Positions 44,985 to 57,500 of a stretch of 64,000 nt of DNA are shown here, one piece after another. The DNA lies in contig NC_085141.1 in NCBI RefSeq assembly GCF_024139115.2, positions 216,231,783 through 216,295,782 of the forward strand, in the 5' to 3' direction. A program made the position numbers and the translations under genes. The stretch's first letter is position 1. Each line of letters begins with the position of its first letter. The notes under the pieces are model-generated. The model was not told the DNA's origin and did not search any database. It saw only the letters and a list, made by a program, of their open reading frames with translations. The DNA comes from Armigeres subalbatus. Lineage: Eukaryota; Arthropoda; Insecta; Diptera; Culicidae.

Positions 44985-45528
44985 GAAAGGGTGCAAGTGC
45001 AGCTTCTCAACGCATGACTGAATCGGCTGAAAGACCTACTGAGTACTACCTACTGGCTTAATTAGATAGTCTGTGCCAAATCAGACAAACAAAACCAAGA
45101 GCAACACAACGACGCAACATCGAACAACGACGCAAAGCCGCTCAGCTTAGTGCGGCAGCTTATCGCTGTCGGGTGCAGTTTTGCGCGCAACACGGTACGG
45201 AAAGAATAAATCGTAGTATTAGCGTGAAAGTCAATACCCCGTGCGGCAGTATGAGCGGAGGAGCCCTCAAAACCGACCCCAGGGGATGCATTTTTCCGTT
45301 GCTGTATTCGTTGGGATCGTTTGGATTGGCCTGTGCCAGCTTATGGGAGCTGAAACCCTCCGATCGGATCTCGGTACAACGTGGCGCGTTGCTGATCAGC
45401 TTGGGTTTCGTCTATTTCATTGCATTGACCGAGTTCCTGAACAAGCTGATTTTGCGTACTACCCTTGGGCTGAGTTTCGTCAAAAAGTATAGACTGCGAA
45501 TTTCCGATGTATTGGATATAACAAACAA
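44985..45528 (+). CDS. TLC gene exon with start codon
   Basis: Acceptor GTTTCAG at 44984; leader 44985-45250; coding 45251-45528 (92 codons plus two bases); donor AA|GTGAGT. The leader has one short upstream ATG near 45014. The next intron is 17,867 bases long and almost wholly made of transposons. Confidence 0.75.
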
Positions 45529-48500
45529 GTGAGTAAAATTATCTTTAAATGATAAACATTCAGAGCGATTTCAAGATCAAATATTCATAATATGTATTAA
45601 AAAAATACTTCCGAATTTTTTTCTGGAAGAGATCAATGGATGGTTTGACCTGAAGTAGTGGTCTATGTGTGATCAAATATAACTTCATATTTTCTTTACA
45701 ATGTTCTGAAAACTCATATGTGAATATGTACATTATGTGGAAGATATTGATTTGAAACATGTATTGGAGGTAACCACTCTCCCTTCGATGGGACTCGAAC
45801 CAACGACTCTCAGTACGCTAGACTGGTGCTTTTAACCACATAAGCTAAGAAGGGCCTCCGTCGGCCTTCGCAACTTAGCCGCTACTGAATGAGCCCCATA
45901 TTCCCAAATTGAACGCATAGTCGAAGCACTCACAATCTATTTGTCTTCAGAACATTGTAAATTAATGTCCTAGTCTCGGGTATTTTAGTCCCCGGAATAT
46001 AGGCAATTAACTTTGATTGAACTGAATCTTCATATTTTCTTTAATTTTGCGTTTTGTTTGGTTAAATATGAAAATAAGAATCAATCAAATTAATAACTGA
46101 GGTAATGCTAATAGAACACTGAAAAGCAAGTCAAGTTCCAGTTGGAATGTAGAGCCATTTAAGAAGAAGACAGACGTCTAATTGAATTTTGCTTTTATTT
46201 CGTATAATATCACAGTATTTCTAGCATAGGTATTTATTTATTTCAGTGATGCATAAGTTCATCAACTCATTTGTTGTACTTTTAAGGCAGCAGGGTCCAT
46301 AATATATATACCAGCTGATAGAAAATAGCTATAGGGAAACTTGAGGCCGCTTTTGTCTACCTTCTCACAGTGCTTATTTCCATTTGCTTCCATATTTAAC
46401 CTAGCACTATAGTTGGATTTAGTGGTAACTGGGAATCAGATTTTTTTTTTAAATTACGCTATGGAAATATTTTCTGTGCAATTAATTCATTGTTTGAACA
46501 TTAGGACTTAGATTTTGTTGTTTCCATGCTGAATGTTGGTGGACATTCCGCTAACTCGAAGGCTTCGCGACACATTCTCACATAGGATTCAATACTTAAA
46601 CTAGGGATAAGGCATACGTTTTCTAGCTCCGAATCTCCAGGAAATCCAGGATTGCTCATCTGAAAACTGCAAAGCCCCTGGGGGTCGTGAAAATTTACTT
46701 ATACAACTCGATTGAATGGTCCTGATATGCAATCTGCTTGCCGATGTTGTGGTCGTTTCAAGTAATCGCATCACGTTTCATCAGGCGGGTGCTAAGCTGT
46801 CAAATTTTTGTTGCCACCAATCGAGCGAATGCCGACGGCACTAACACCAAGCCGTAGTCTATGAAAAATAAACACTGCAGTGAGTGAGAATGTTCTGAAA
46901 CGCACAAAGTTTGGATAATGCAAGAAACAACTGTTTCTGCTCACCACAGAGTTTCTTCAACCAACATAATTATTTATCTGCATATTTCGCGTAAGGAATA
47001 AAGTGAAAACACCACATATTTACGGATTTGATGTATTTTTGTTCGTTGCCATCTTTAATTTAATATGTGCTTTCGACACCACTCTCTCTTGTAAAAACGG
47101 TAAACAATACAAATTTTTACAAATACCACCACAATTTATAATAGTATATGAGCATTTTGACATTGGAGTATAAATTTATGCGCCAAAAAAGAGGGTACTG
47201 TCATACTTGCCAAACTCCATATGAAAAAAATCCGTTGTCCCCCCTCTGCGTTTCATTACTTTCATATTTCTATCCCAAAACATGTTGTGGTACCGCTGCA
47301 AAGGTAGTCATACATTCGAACACCCCCCGGCGTTTTGGATCGCCGTGAGAAAAGAGATGCAAATATACAGTACTGTACCTTTCCATGTTTTTCAGTTTGA
47401 ATCGGGTGCGGAAATAAACAAGTTCATTTTTATCAAAGTTCTTTATTTCTCGTGTTGTAAGGAATCCCACATTTCGTGACCCCGACGCGGAAGACGTAAT
47501 CGTATTCGTAGTATAGCATCGTAATTAGCGAAATGTCGACGGAAAATGACCCTCAAGAGACAGCAGCGCTCGCAGCCGGAGTTGCCGTAAAACTACCGGA
47601 GTTTTGGAAGAATGATCCTGTAATGTGGTTCGCTCAAGCGGAGGCACAATTCGCCTTGGCCAACGTCGTGCGTGATCACACCAAATTTTACCACATAATA
47701 GCAAAAATCGACCAATCCGTTATCTGTCACGTAGCAGATTTGGTCACGAATCCACCAAACGAAGACAAATATGCGGCGGTAAAAGCACGGCTGATCTCTC
47801 GCTTCCAGGTGTCGGCGCAAGGGCGCTTGGAACGTCTTCTCGGAAATTGCGATTTGGGAGATATGAGGCCAACTCACCTACTGGCAAAAATGCAGGAACT
47901 GGGCGCCGGATTGAATGTCACGGATGATCTAATGAAAATGTTTTTCCTTCAACGAATGCCGCCAAACGTCAAGGCTGTCCTTGCTATCAGTGATGGGACA
48001 ATCGGAAAACTTGCTGAGATGGCAGACAAAATGCTGGAATGTCCGGGCTCATCCCAAGTCGCTGCCATGTCCAACACAATGCCGTCGTCTCCAATCACGG
48101 ATTTACAAGGACAAATTGCCGCACTGACTGCTGAGATTCGTCGACTAAAGACAGATCGAAGCTCTTCCAGAAGCAGGTCAACTTCGAGATCTAGCCGTAG
48201 CAGTGAGGAGATATGCTGGTTCCACAGAAAGTTCGGTGGTCGAGCACTGAAGTGCAGGGAACCCTGCACATTTAGTTCAAAAAACTAATTTCTCGTTCGC
48301 TCGGCACGGCGGAAGTGAACACGTTAAATGAAATTCGCCGTATTCTTCTCTATGACCGTACCTCTAACACCAAATACCTAATCGATACCGATTCCGATGT
48401 TTCGATCATCCCGGCAACGAGCCGAGACAGAAGAAATGGCGCTTCTCCATTCGAACTACATGCGGCCAACGGAAGCAAAATCCACGTCTACGATAGGCGT

Positions 48501-51500
48501 TTTATTACAACAGACTTGGGTTTACGACGACGTTTCAATTGGCTGTTTCTTGTAGCGGACGTGGGGATACCGATAATTGGAGCAGATTTCCTTGCAGCTT
48601 TTGGTATTCTGGTGGATTTGAAAAATCATCGCTTAATAGATGGTCTAACGAAGCTATCCTCTACCGGTGGATTGAGCAACATGTTGGTACATAGTGTTAC
48701 CGTTGTGGCATCAGATCACCCATTCCACCAGCTACTCTCTGAATTCAAGGAAGTGACCTTGCCAACAACAATCAAGACAGCGGTTCAGCATGACGTCCGT
48801 CATCATATACAGACGAAAGGTCCACCGGTGGCAACCAAATGTCGACGAATGCCACCTGATAAGGTAGAAGCAGCAAAAAAGGAGTTTCAGGTAATGATCG
48901 AGCTAGGTATTTGCCGACCATCTAGCAGTTGTTGGGCTAGTCCTCTGCATTGCGTACCTAAAAAGAATGGAAAATGGAGATTTGTTGGAGACTATCGAGC
49001 CTTAAATCAAATCACTGTTCCTGATCGCTATCCAGTCCCTCACATCCATGATTTACTTAATGCATTTCAGGGAAAACACATTTTCACGACACTAGATCTC
49101 GAGAGAGCCTATCATCAAATCCCGGTGAATGATGAAGATGTTCCAAAAACCGCTGTCATTACTCCATTCGGACTATACGAGTTCACCCGCATGCAGTTTG
49201 GACTTTGCAATGCAAGCCAGACTTTCCAGCGCTTTATGCATAAGGTGTTCGGAGATATGGATTTCGTTATCGTGTTTGTCGATGATATATGTATTGCTTC
49301 GCGAACGCTGGAAGAGCACTACACGCACGTTCGAGCAGTTTTCGAAAGATTGAAATCCTATGGCCTTGTAATCAACGTAGAGAAAAGTAAGTTCGCTGAT
49401 AAAACCGTCGAATTTCTCGGCTACAAGGTTAACGAGGACGGAATCCTTCCTCTTCCAGAACGTGTCAGAGCCGTAACTGAGTTCGCGACACCTTCCACTG
49501 TTAAAGATTTACGCAGATTTCTCGCACTCATAAACTGTTACAAAAGATTCATTCCTCGCGCCATCGATTTACAGATAGAGCTGCGTAGTTTGATTCCAGG
49601 GAACAAGAAAAACGACACTCGGAAGCTGAAATGGACTCCGGAAGCCGGAAAAGCTTTCCAACAGTGCAAGGAAGCGCTAGCGGCAGTGACCCTTCTACAT
49701 TATCCGGACGCATCTAAACCAATGGGTTTAATGATAGATGCATCCAACACAGCGGCGGGAGCTGTCCTACAGCAGTACGACGGAATCAAGTGGGTTCCTC
49801 TTGGTTTCTTCTCGGAAAAATTTTCCGCGCCTCAAACGAATTATTCAACATTCGGTAGAGAACTGACAGCGATGAAATTGGCGGTGCAGTATTTTCGTCA
49901 TATGCTTGAAGGCAGAAGGTTCACCATTTTCACGGACCACAAGCCGCTTACACACGCCATGTCATCCAATCCCAACAGTCGACTTCCGCACGAAGAACGG
50001 TATTTGCGGTTCATCTCAGAGTTTACTAGTGACATCCAGCATGTCAGTGGACAGTCAAATACAGTTGCAGATGCTCTCTCTAGGACAGAAGTTATCTCCA
50101 CTCCAATGCCGATCGATTATGAAGCAATTGCAATTGCTCAAAACAGTGACAGCGAACTGAAGACTCTCCTAACTTCTTCTACAGCATTGAAACTAGAGTT
50201 GTGTAAAACATCGCTTGCGTCGCGACCTCTGTACTGCGACACATCATGCAACAAGGTAAGACCATATATTTCAATACAGCACAGGCTAACAATTCTGCAT
50301 CACGTACATGGACTCGCCCATCCGGGTGTGCGTACAACACGACGGCTGGTTGGAGACCGTGGAAAAATATGAACAAAGACATTAAGCATTTTGTTGAGAA
50401 TTGTATACAGTGTCAACGCTCCAAAGTTCAGCGCTACACGAAAGCACCATTTGCAAGTTTTCCTCTACCTGATAGTCGCTTCAGACACGTTCACGTGGAT
50501 ATCGTTGTGCCACGTCCTCCATCGAATGGTAACCGTTATTTGCTCACGATGGTTGACCGATTTTCCCGTTGGCCTGAAGCTGTTCCTATGCACGACATGA
50601 TGGCTGAAACAGTTGCGCGTGCTCTGTGCTCGGTTTGGATTTCTCGTTTTGGAGTACCTGAGACAATCACTACCGATCAAGGTAGGCAGTTCGAGTCCGA
50701 ATTATTTTCGAGCTATCAAAAACTATTGGTTCAAAGCACGTTCGAACTACAGCTTATCACCCTCAAGCAAATGGTTTGGTGGAACGGTTCCATCGAACTT
50801 TGAAGGCAGCGATAATGGCAGTGAATTCAAAACATTGGAGTGAAGAACTTCCTATGATTATGTTGGGTTTGCGTGCAGCTTTTCGAGCGGATTTTGGTTG
50901 TTCAGCAGCGGAACTCGTTTATGGGCAAGCATTGCGTCTATCTGGTGAATTCCTAGAGAGTACAAGTGAATATATTGATCGAAGTGATTTTGCAAAACAG
51001 TTACGAAACACGTTAGGTAAGCTAAAACCTATCAGCACACATCACCATGCAAAGCCGAAAGTATTCGTAAGCCGTGACCTTTCAAAATGCAGTCATGTTT
51101 TCGTCCGGATTGATGCTGTGAAAAAGCCATTAGTTCAGCCATACGAAGGCCCCTTCGAAGTTATCGAGCGTCACGACAAATACATGGATATAAGAATCAA
51201 CTCCAAAATTCAGCGAATTTCTATCGACCGGATCAAGCCAGCGTACATATGTGATGAAGAGGAAAGTTTAATATCAAATGAAAGACCAAAATTACACCAT
51301 CAGGACACAGGGTCCGATTTCTGGTGTAACTGGGGGGGCTATGTGGTGCCGCTGCAAAGGTAGTCATACATTCGAACACCCCCCGGCGTTTTGGATCGCC
51401 GTGAGAAAAGAGATGCAAATATACAGTACTGTACCTTTCCATGTTTTTCAGTTTGAATCGGGTGCGGAAATAAACAAGTTCATTTTTATCAAAGTTCTTT

Positions 51501-54500
51501 ATTTCTCGTGCTGTAAGGAATCCCACAATGTATTTTTGATCTACCCATAATATGGACTGTTGTCATTCCGCGATGGACCTCCGGATGGACTTCTTGCCGG
51601 GCATGAATTAACAGCTGCTTAACAAATTCTCAAGAACTCTTTCGGAAAGTCCTTTAGGCATCTGTGACCCTGAACCGGTTTCTTCACCTCTGCTTATGCC
51701 TTGAAACAGTTTTGAGCGTGAGACGAAGATTCCGGGTGCAAGCGCTACTTATTTCTCCGAGTGAGAAGACGTTTTTCGCAGATGCACGCTAGCGTTTTGA
51801 TTACTCGAAACTACTTGTTTCTCCTGTTATGAAGGGACCTTTTCGATCCAAGGAACCGGGTTGTGACGACCTCGCTGGACTGCCACGGATTGTATGGGTG
51901 CAGGAGCTACTTTTTTCTCCGGTTAGGGAGATGTCCTTCGCAAGTGCACACTGCGAGGTTACTTTTCCAAGGAACTCCTTGTTACTCCTGTTACAGAACT
52001 TGTTACTTCATAGGTGAACCAGCCAAGAGCTGAAAGCCTCTTTAATAAAGAAGAAAAAAAACTTGTTACTCCTTTTACAGAGCAAGAAGAAGTTCTACCC
52101 TACATTGATCCCCTACACTCGCCTGGAATCTACCCTCTTCGTCCATCTCAAATGTAAAGAGTGTCTACTCTGTCCATCTGCGCCCCCGAATCCAATGACC
52201 ACCAATGCTTGAGGTTTGCGTCTAATGCTGTTATCGGCTTCACAAAGACGGAGGTGGTTGAGCTGCTTGAGACTGTTCTCGAAACGATTGGTGCAAATTT
52301 GATCATATATCGGGTCCAACGATAATCCTCTAACAATGTACGTCACCCTGGCTATTTCACTCATCTGTACGTTCGCTGCCATAGCTTCCACTCGAAAAAC
52401 AAAGTGCTCGTAGCTTTCCTTCTTCGATTTGAAGAGGTAGGACAACGCTTGTTGGATCTCTGCCTCGTTTTCATTGCCTGGAAAAACGGTCTGTATCTTC
52501 TGCTGGAACTGAATCCAATTTGAGATTCAGGTCTGAGCGCTGCGATACCATTCCTTGGCTAGGAAGGAAGCGTAAAGCAGAGTTGTTTAATCCGTCCATC
52601 TTGCACACCATCTTTTAACGTCTCTTCCACTGGAAAGCATCGGAATTAGTTTTCCGACTTCGTCCGGATGAAGGTGCCTTTCCCGTCTGTGTGGCAGTGA
52701 AACAGGACTTGCCGTTTACTATACAAAGCAAATATTCAAATGCTCCTAAACCATCAAAGTAGGCCTAATGTGAACCACAACCGATGGTCGCATTATTATT
52801 AATCAAAGCAATCGGCCTATATTTCGACAGACATGTAGTGAACCATCTGTGGTGATCTATACTATGTAGAAGATCATTGAGATTGGGAGTTGTTATAGTG
52901 TTAGTTGTCTCATCCGCGACCACTGGTCCAACACAGAGCAGAACGAGATCACAGGTCATTCAAATATACGGACTCGAGTTGACCGGTCGATATCACACGT
53001 GGCGACGAGGTAAAACGGAAAAACGCGGATTTCAATAGTGTCGAAGGATAGTGAAAATTTGGAGAAAAAAAGGTAACGATACGGAAAAAGAATTTCATAA
53101 TGAGAAATGTGTACTGAAGTGAATAAATTTTGTTTTTAATAAAAAAAAAATAAAATAGAAGCGCTGCAGTCCGCCATTTTCGAATGTTTGAAACAGTGAC
53201 GGTGAAAAAAATGGTTTCCAATGGAAAAGGGGGGTCATATAGAAAGTTCTAGCGAGGAAAATGGTGTGGAAAATTAGCATTGTGGTTTTCCTTCTGAAAA
53301 TAATATGTGTGAAATGGAGTAATAACAACGAACATACAGAAAAGAAAAAAATCAGTAATTCTCAAGTAAGGTGAAAACAGGAAAGTGAGCTTTAGATCAA
53401 GCATGGGTACGCCAAAAGACGCCAATTTTTTTCTCCTTTGTGTTGGTGGAGGCGAGCTGAGATAACAATCTCCAAGTGCATCAGTGCTGTTGAGGGGAAA
53501 AAATCCGAACAGTGAAAAACGAACAAAACCTTTGTGTGAATGGGATAAATTCTGAATGAAGATGGTACTAATACAAGTGTGCATGTGGACTTCAATGGGG
53601 TGTATGTATAAGAAACAGAAGAATGAAACCTCTGTGCATATGGAATAAAATGTGTTCGACAGCAATACATTTGGTAAGGCCAGTTGCGGTGCCGTGAAAA
53701 AAAAATATGGATACACACATATAATTTCAAGGTCATTTACCACTGCAATAAAACAGTGCACTGCAGACTGATTGTTGAGAGTGCTATTGATATGACCTGG
53801 TCGATGAATGATACTAATCGATGACAAAGATGAGAGGATATTCAGGTATGTTATTTTTTTCATTTGTTCGTGGACGTTCAAAAGACATAATGAATGGAAA
53901 CCCTGGTATGGAGAAAGTCATCAGGCAAGTAGAGAGCGCATGCGCCGTGAAGTGTGCACTGCACGTGGGTGGCATCAAGTGCCATTGACAATGACGCTAG
54001 CACACTTTATGGTAGTATGAGTGTCTAACCTTACCCACAAGAAAAAGAGAATGAGAGAGTGAGGAAAAACATGTTCATTATTATTTTAGACAACGTTGAA
54101 TGTATGCAATTCATGAATGAACGGAGTAATGCAAGTGATGTCAACACCTGATAGAATGTTGACTGCGTATTAATTGCGCGACGCGCATAGAGTGCCGCTG
54201 GCACTGTGATTAAATTCACTGAGAGCGTAGAGAAGCTGTGATTAAATTCACTGAGAGCGTGAAGACGCTGTGATTAAATTCACTGGTAAAATGGTTGATG
54301 AAATAACCAGAGCCGCTGGCATTGTGATTAAATTCACTGAGAGCGTAAAACAAAACGCTGTGATTAAATTCACTGTAAAAAAAAAAAAATAATAAAATAA
54401 AAAGTTGTACGAAGAGAAAACACTCGAGAGCATGAAACTGATGTGATTAAATTCACTGAGGGCGTTCTGAGCGCTACGTTTAAAATTCCTGTATGTAGTT

Positions 54501-57500
54501 ACACACGCAATATATTATTGTTTTTATATGTTATGTTATGTTCATGTATTATGGCGGACTGTTGCGTATAAGTTATTAACAGTTATAGACAACCAAAGGA
54601 TATTAGGTGCAGTAATAAATGTTGACTGTGTTGCTTATTTTTTTTTCTAACAGAACATAATGGCTAATGACGAAACGATTATTCCGATGGCGTCGTTCTT
54701 CAGTCCAGCGTCGTATAATTTACCGCAATTTAAGTTCTCTCACCTACCAGCAACGGAGGTGAGAAGCGCTTGGACATCTTGGATAAGATGGTTTGAAAAT
54801 GTCATGCTGGCCACTAACATTTCGGATGGCCATAGCCGTAAGGCTCAGATGTTAGCCATGGGTGGCATTGAGTTGCAATCGGTATTTTACGGGATTCCGG
54901 GAGCTGACGTTGATGGTTCAGATGGGAGTGATCCATACGTGATAGCGAAGGAAAAACTATCGGCGCATTTTGCTCCGAAACAACACTCAAGTTTCGAGCG
55001 ATTTCAGTTTTGGACCATGACCCCGGAAAATGATGAACCTATCGAAAAATTTCTGCTAAGAGTTCACCAAAGGCGGAAAAATGCTCATTTGGGCAAACTG
55101 AGCTCGAATGTCGTCAAACAGCTATCGTCGATAAAATAATCCAAAATTCTACGGATGAATTGCGTCGTAAATTACTGGAACAAGAAAACTTGTCATTGAA
55201 CACTTGTATCAAAATTGTTAACGCTCACCAGTCCATTAACTTTCAAGCGGCTCAGATGCATTCAAAACCAAAGCAAGGAATAGATGTTAACCGTTTGACC
55301 ACTCATAAATCGGGTACACCATATTACAAGAACTCAGGAATTCCTGCCTTCAAAGAAAGATGCTTTCGATGCGGTCGTTTCCGACACTTGACATCTCAAA
55401 AGTGCCCTGCGGCTGATAAGAAGTGTCATACCTGCGGAAATTTCGGACATTTCCAGTCGATGTGCAAGATGTCCAACAAAACCGTAAGAAAATAATTTTT
55501 CTATTATACATAAATATATTCTCTTATGCGTGTTAAGGTTAAATAGCTAAGCGTTCATTTTTTTTTCTCTTCAATTCCCAAATAACTCACAGTCTCATAA
55601 GCGTAAACTTTCGCCTCAACGGTATAACTCCGAGCATAAGAAATTCAAACACGTAAGAAACGTCGAAACGGCTCTTGAAAAAGAGGAGGCTGAAGAGTTT
55701 TCAGTTTATAAAGTCGACAGTGAAAATGATGAGCTTCTTAAATGTCGGGTTGGCGGAGTCAACATTGAAATGCTGATTGACTCAGGTTCTACGTACAACC
55801 TGATAGATGATAAAACATGGGATCTAATGAAGCTTAACAAGGCGATCTACTACTCTGAAAGGTATGACAGATCTAAGAAGTTCATGGCCTACGGTCGCAT
55901 TCCTTTGGAATTACTGACGGTATTCGATGCAGTTATAGAAGTGCCCGACGAAAACGATGTTATTTCTACCAGATCCACTTTTTACGTCATACGCGGCGGT
56001 CAACAAGCTTTGTTAGGTAAAAATACGGCGCGAGAACTTGGATTGTTACAAGTCGGATTACCAAGTTCTTTCAAATCGGGGGTTAATCAAGTGAAGGAAA
56101 CGGAGCTTTTCCCTAAAATCAGAGATTTCCAACTGGTTCTCCCCATTGATAGAAGTGTTACCCCTGTAATTCAGCCTCTACGACGCTGCCCGGTTCCATT
56201 GCTGGATCAGGTTAAATGCAAGCTGGACGAGCTTTTGAGCATGGGGATCATTGAACGTGTTGAAAAGCCATCACCTTGGGTGTCCCCTCTGGTCCCTATT
56301 CTTAAGGACAATGGAGATTTGCGACTTTGCATCGACATGCGTCGGGCAAATCAAGCGATTCAGCGTCTAAATCACCCATTGCCAATCTTCGAAAACATTC
56401 TTCCAAAGTTCAACGGGGCCAGATTCTTCACAACTTTGGATATTAAACAAGCTTTTCACCAAGTTGAGCTGGCGGAAGAGAGTCGCGAGATAACAACGTT
56501 TGTCACCAATTGGGGTCTATATCGATATACACGACTACTCTTCGGAGTAAACTATGCCCCAGAGTTCTTCCAGAATTTGATGGAAAGCATTCTTTCGAAT
56601 TGTGAGAATACGGTGGTCTTCATTGATGATATTATGATCTGGGGAGCTTCCGAAAGGAACATGACGATTCGGTGAGAAAAACGTTGACGGTTTTGAAGGA
56701 CCATGGAATCATGCTAAATATGCAGAAATGTAGATTCAAGCAACAAGAAACAACGTTTATGGGACACAACATCTCGGAAAAGGGATTCTCCCAACTGATG
56801 CAAAAATTCGATCTATTCTAAACTTTCGAGCTCCGCGCAACAAGGAAGAACTGAGAAGCTTTCTAGGGCTCGTTACGTATGTTGCAAAATTCATTCCCAA
56901 CCTAGCAACAGAGAATCAACCTCTGAGAGCACTCCTTAAAGATATAACTCCATTCGAATGGAATTCTACACATCAAAGGTCGTTTGAAGGATTGAAACAA
57001 CAAATGGGAAACCTAAAGAACTTAGGTTATTTTGATCCTAAGGACAACACCATTCTGGTTACTGATGCGTCGGGTGTTGGGCTTGGAGCAGTATTGATCC
57101 AGCTGAAAACAAAATACCCCGCGTTATAAGTTATGCATCAAGAAGTCTATCAGAAACTGAGCTACGATATCCGCCAATTGAGAAGGAAGCACTGGGAATA
57201 GTCTGGGCTGTTGAGAGGTTCAGGGATTACCTTCTCGGAATTTCTTTCACTCTCGAGACAGATCACCGTCCACTTGAAGTTTTGTTTACATCAAACTCGC
57301 GCCCAACAGCTCGCATAGAAAGGTGGATGTTGCGCTTGCAGGCATTCAAATTTTCTGTAGTCTATAAAAGGGTTCCACCCATCATCGCTGATCCGCTCTC
57401 CCGAATGGCATCACATGTTGACGATAAATGGAAAGAAGAATCGGAAGTCTACATTCGTCGAATTGCCGCATCGACTTTAGCTACGCTTGTGAACGATTCA

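Larger units (their letters stand above)
47286..51527 (+). mobile_element. Ty3/gypsy LTR retrotransposon, CsRn1-like, complete
   Basis: 4.24 kb with 186-bp LTRs at each end (TGTGGT...CCCACA) that differ at two positions, and an ATGT target duplication (47282-47285, 51528-51531). The primer site GTGACCCCGACG (47476-47487) fits tRNA-Trp, as used by CsRn1-type elements. A G-rich polypurine tract (ACTGGGGGGGCT) lies before the 3' LTR. It encodes gag and pol; no env. LTR identity points to recent insertion, but pol has two frameshifts. Confidence 0.9.

Noticed and set aside
45698..45960. ACAATGTTCTGA and TCAGAACATTGT as terminal inverted repeats
   Set aside because: The sequence between is a tRNA-derived SINE whose other copies lack these words, so the match is likely chance or an unrelated flank.
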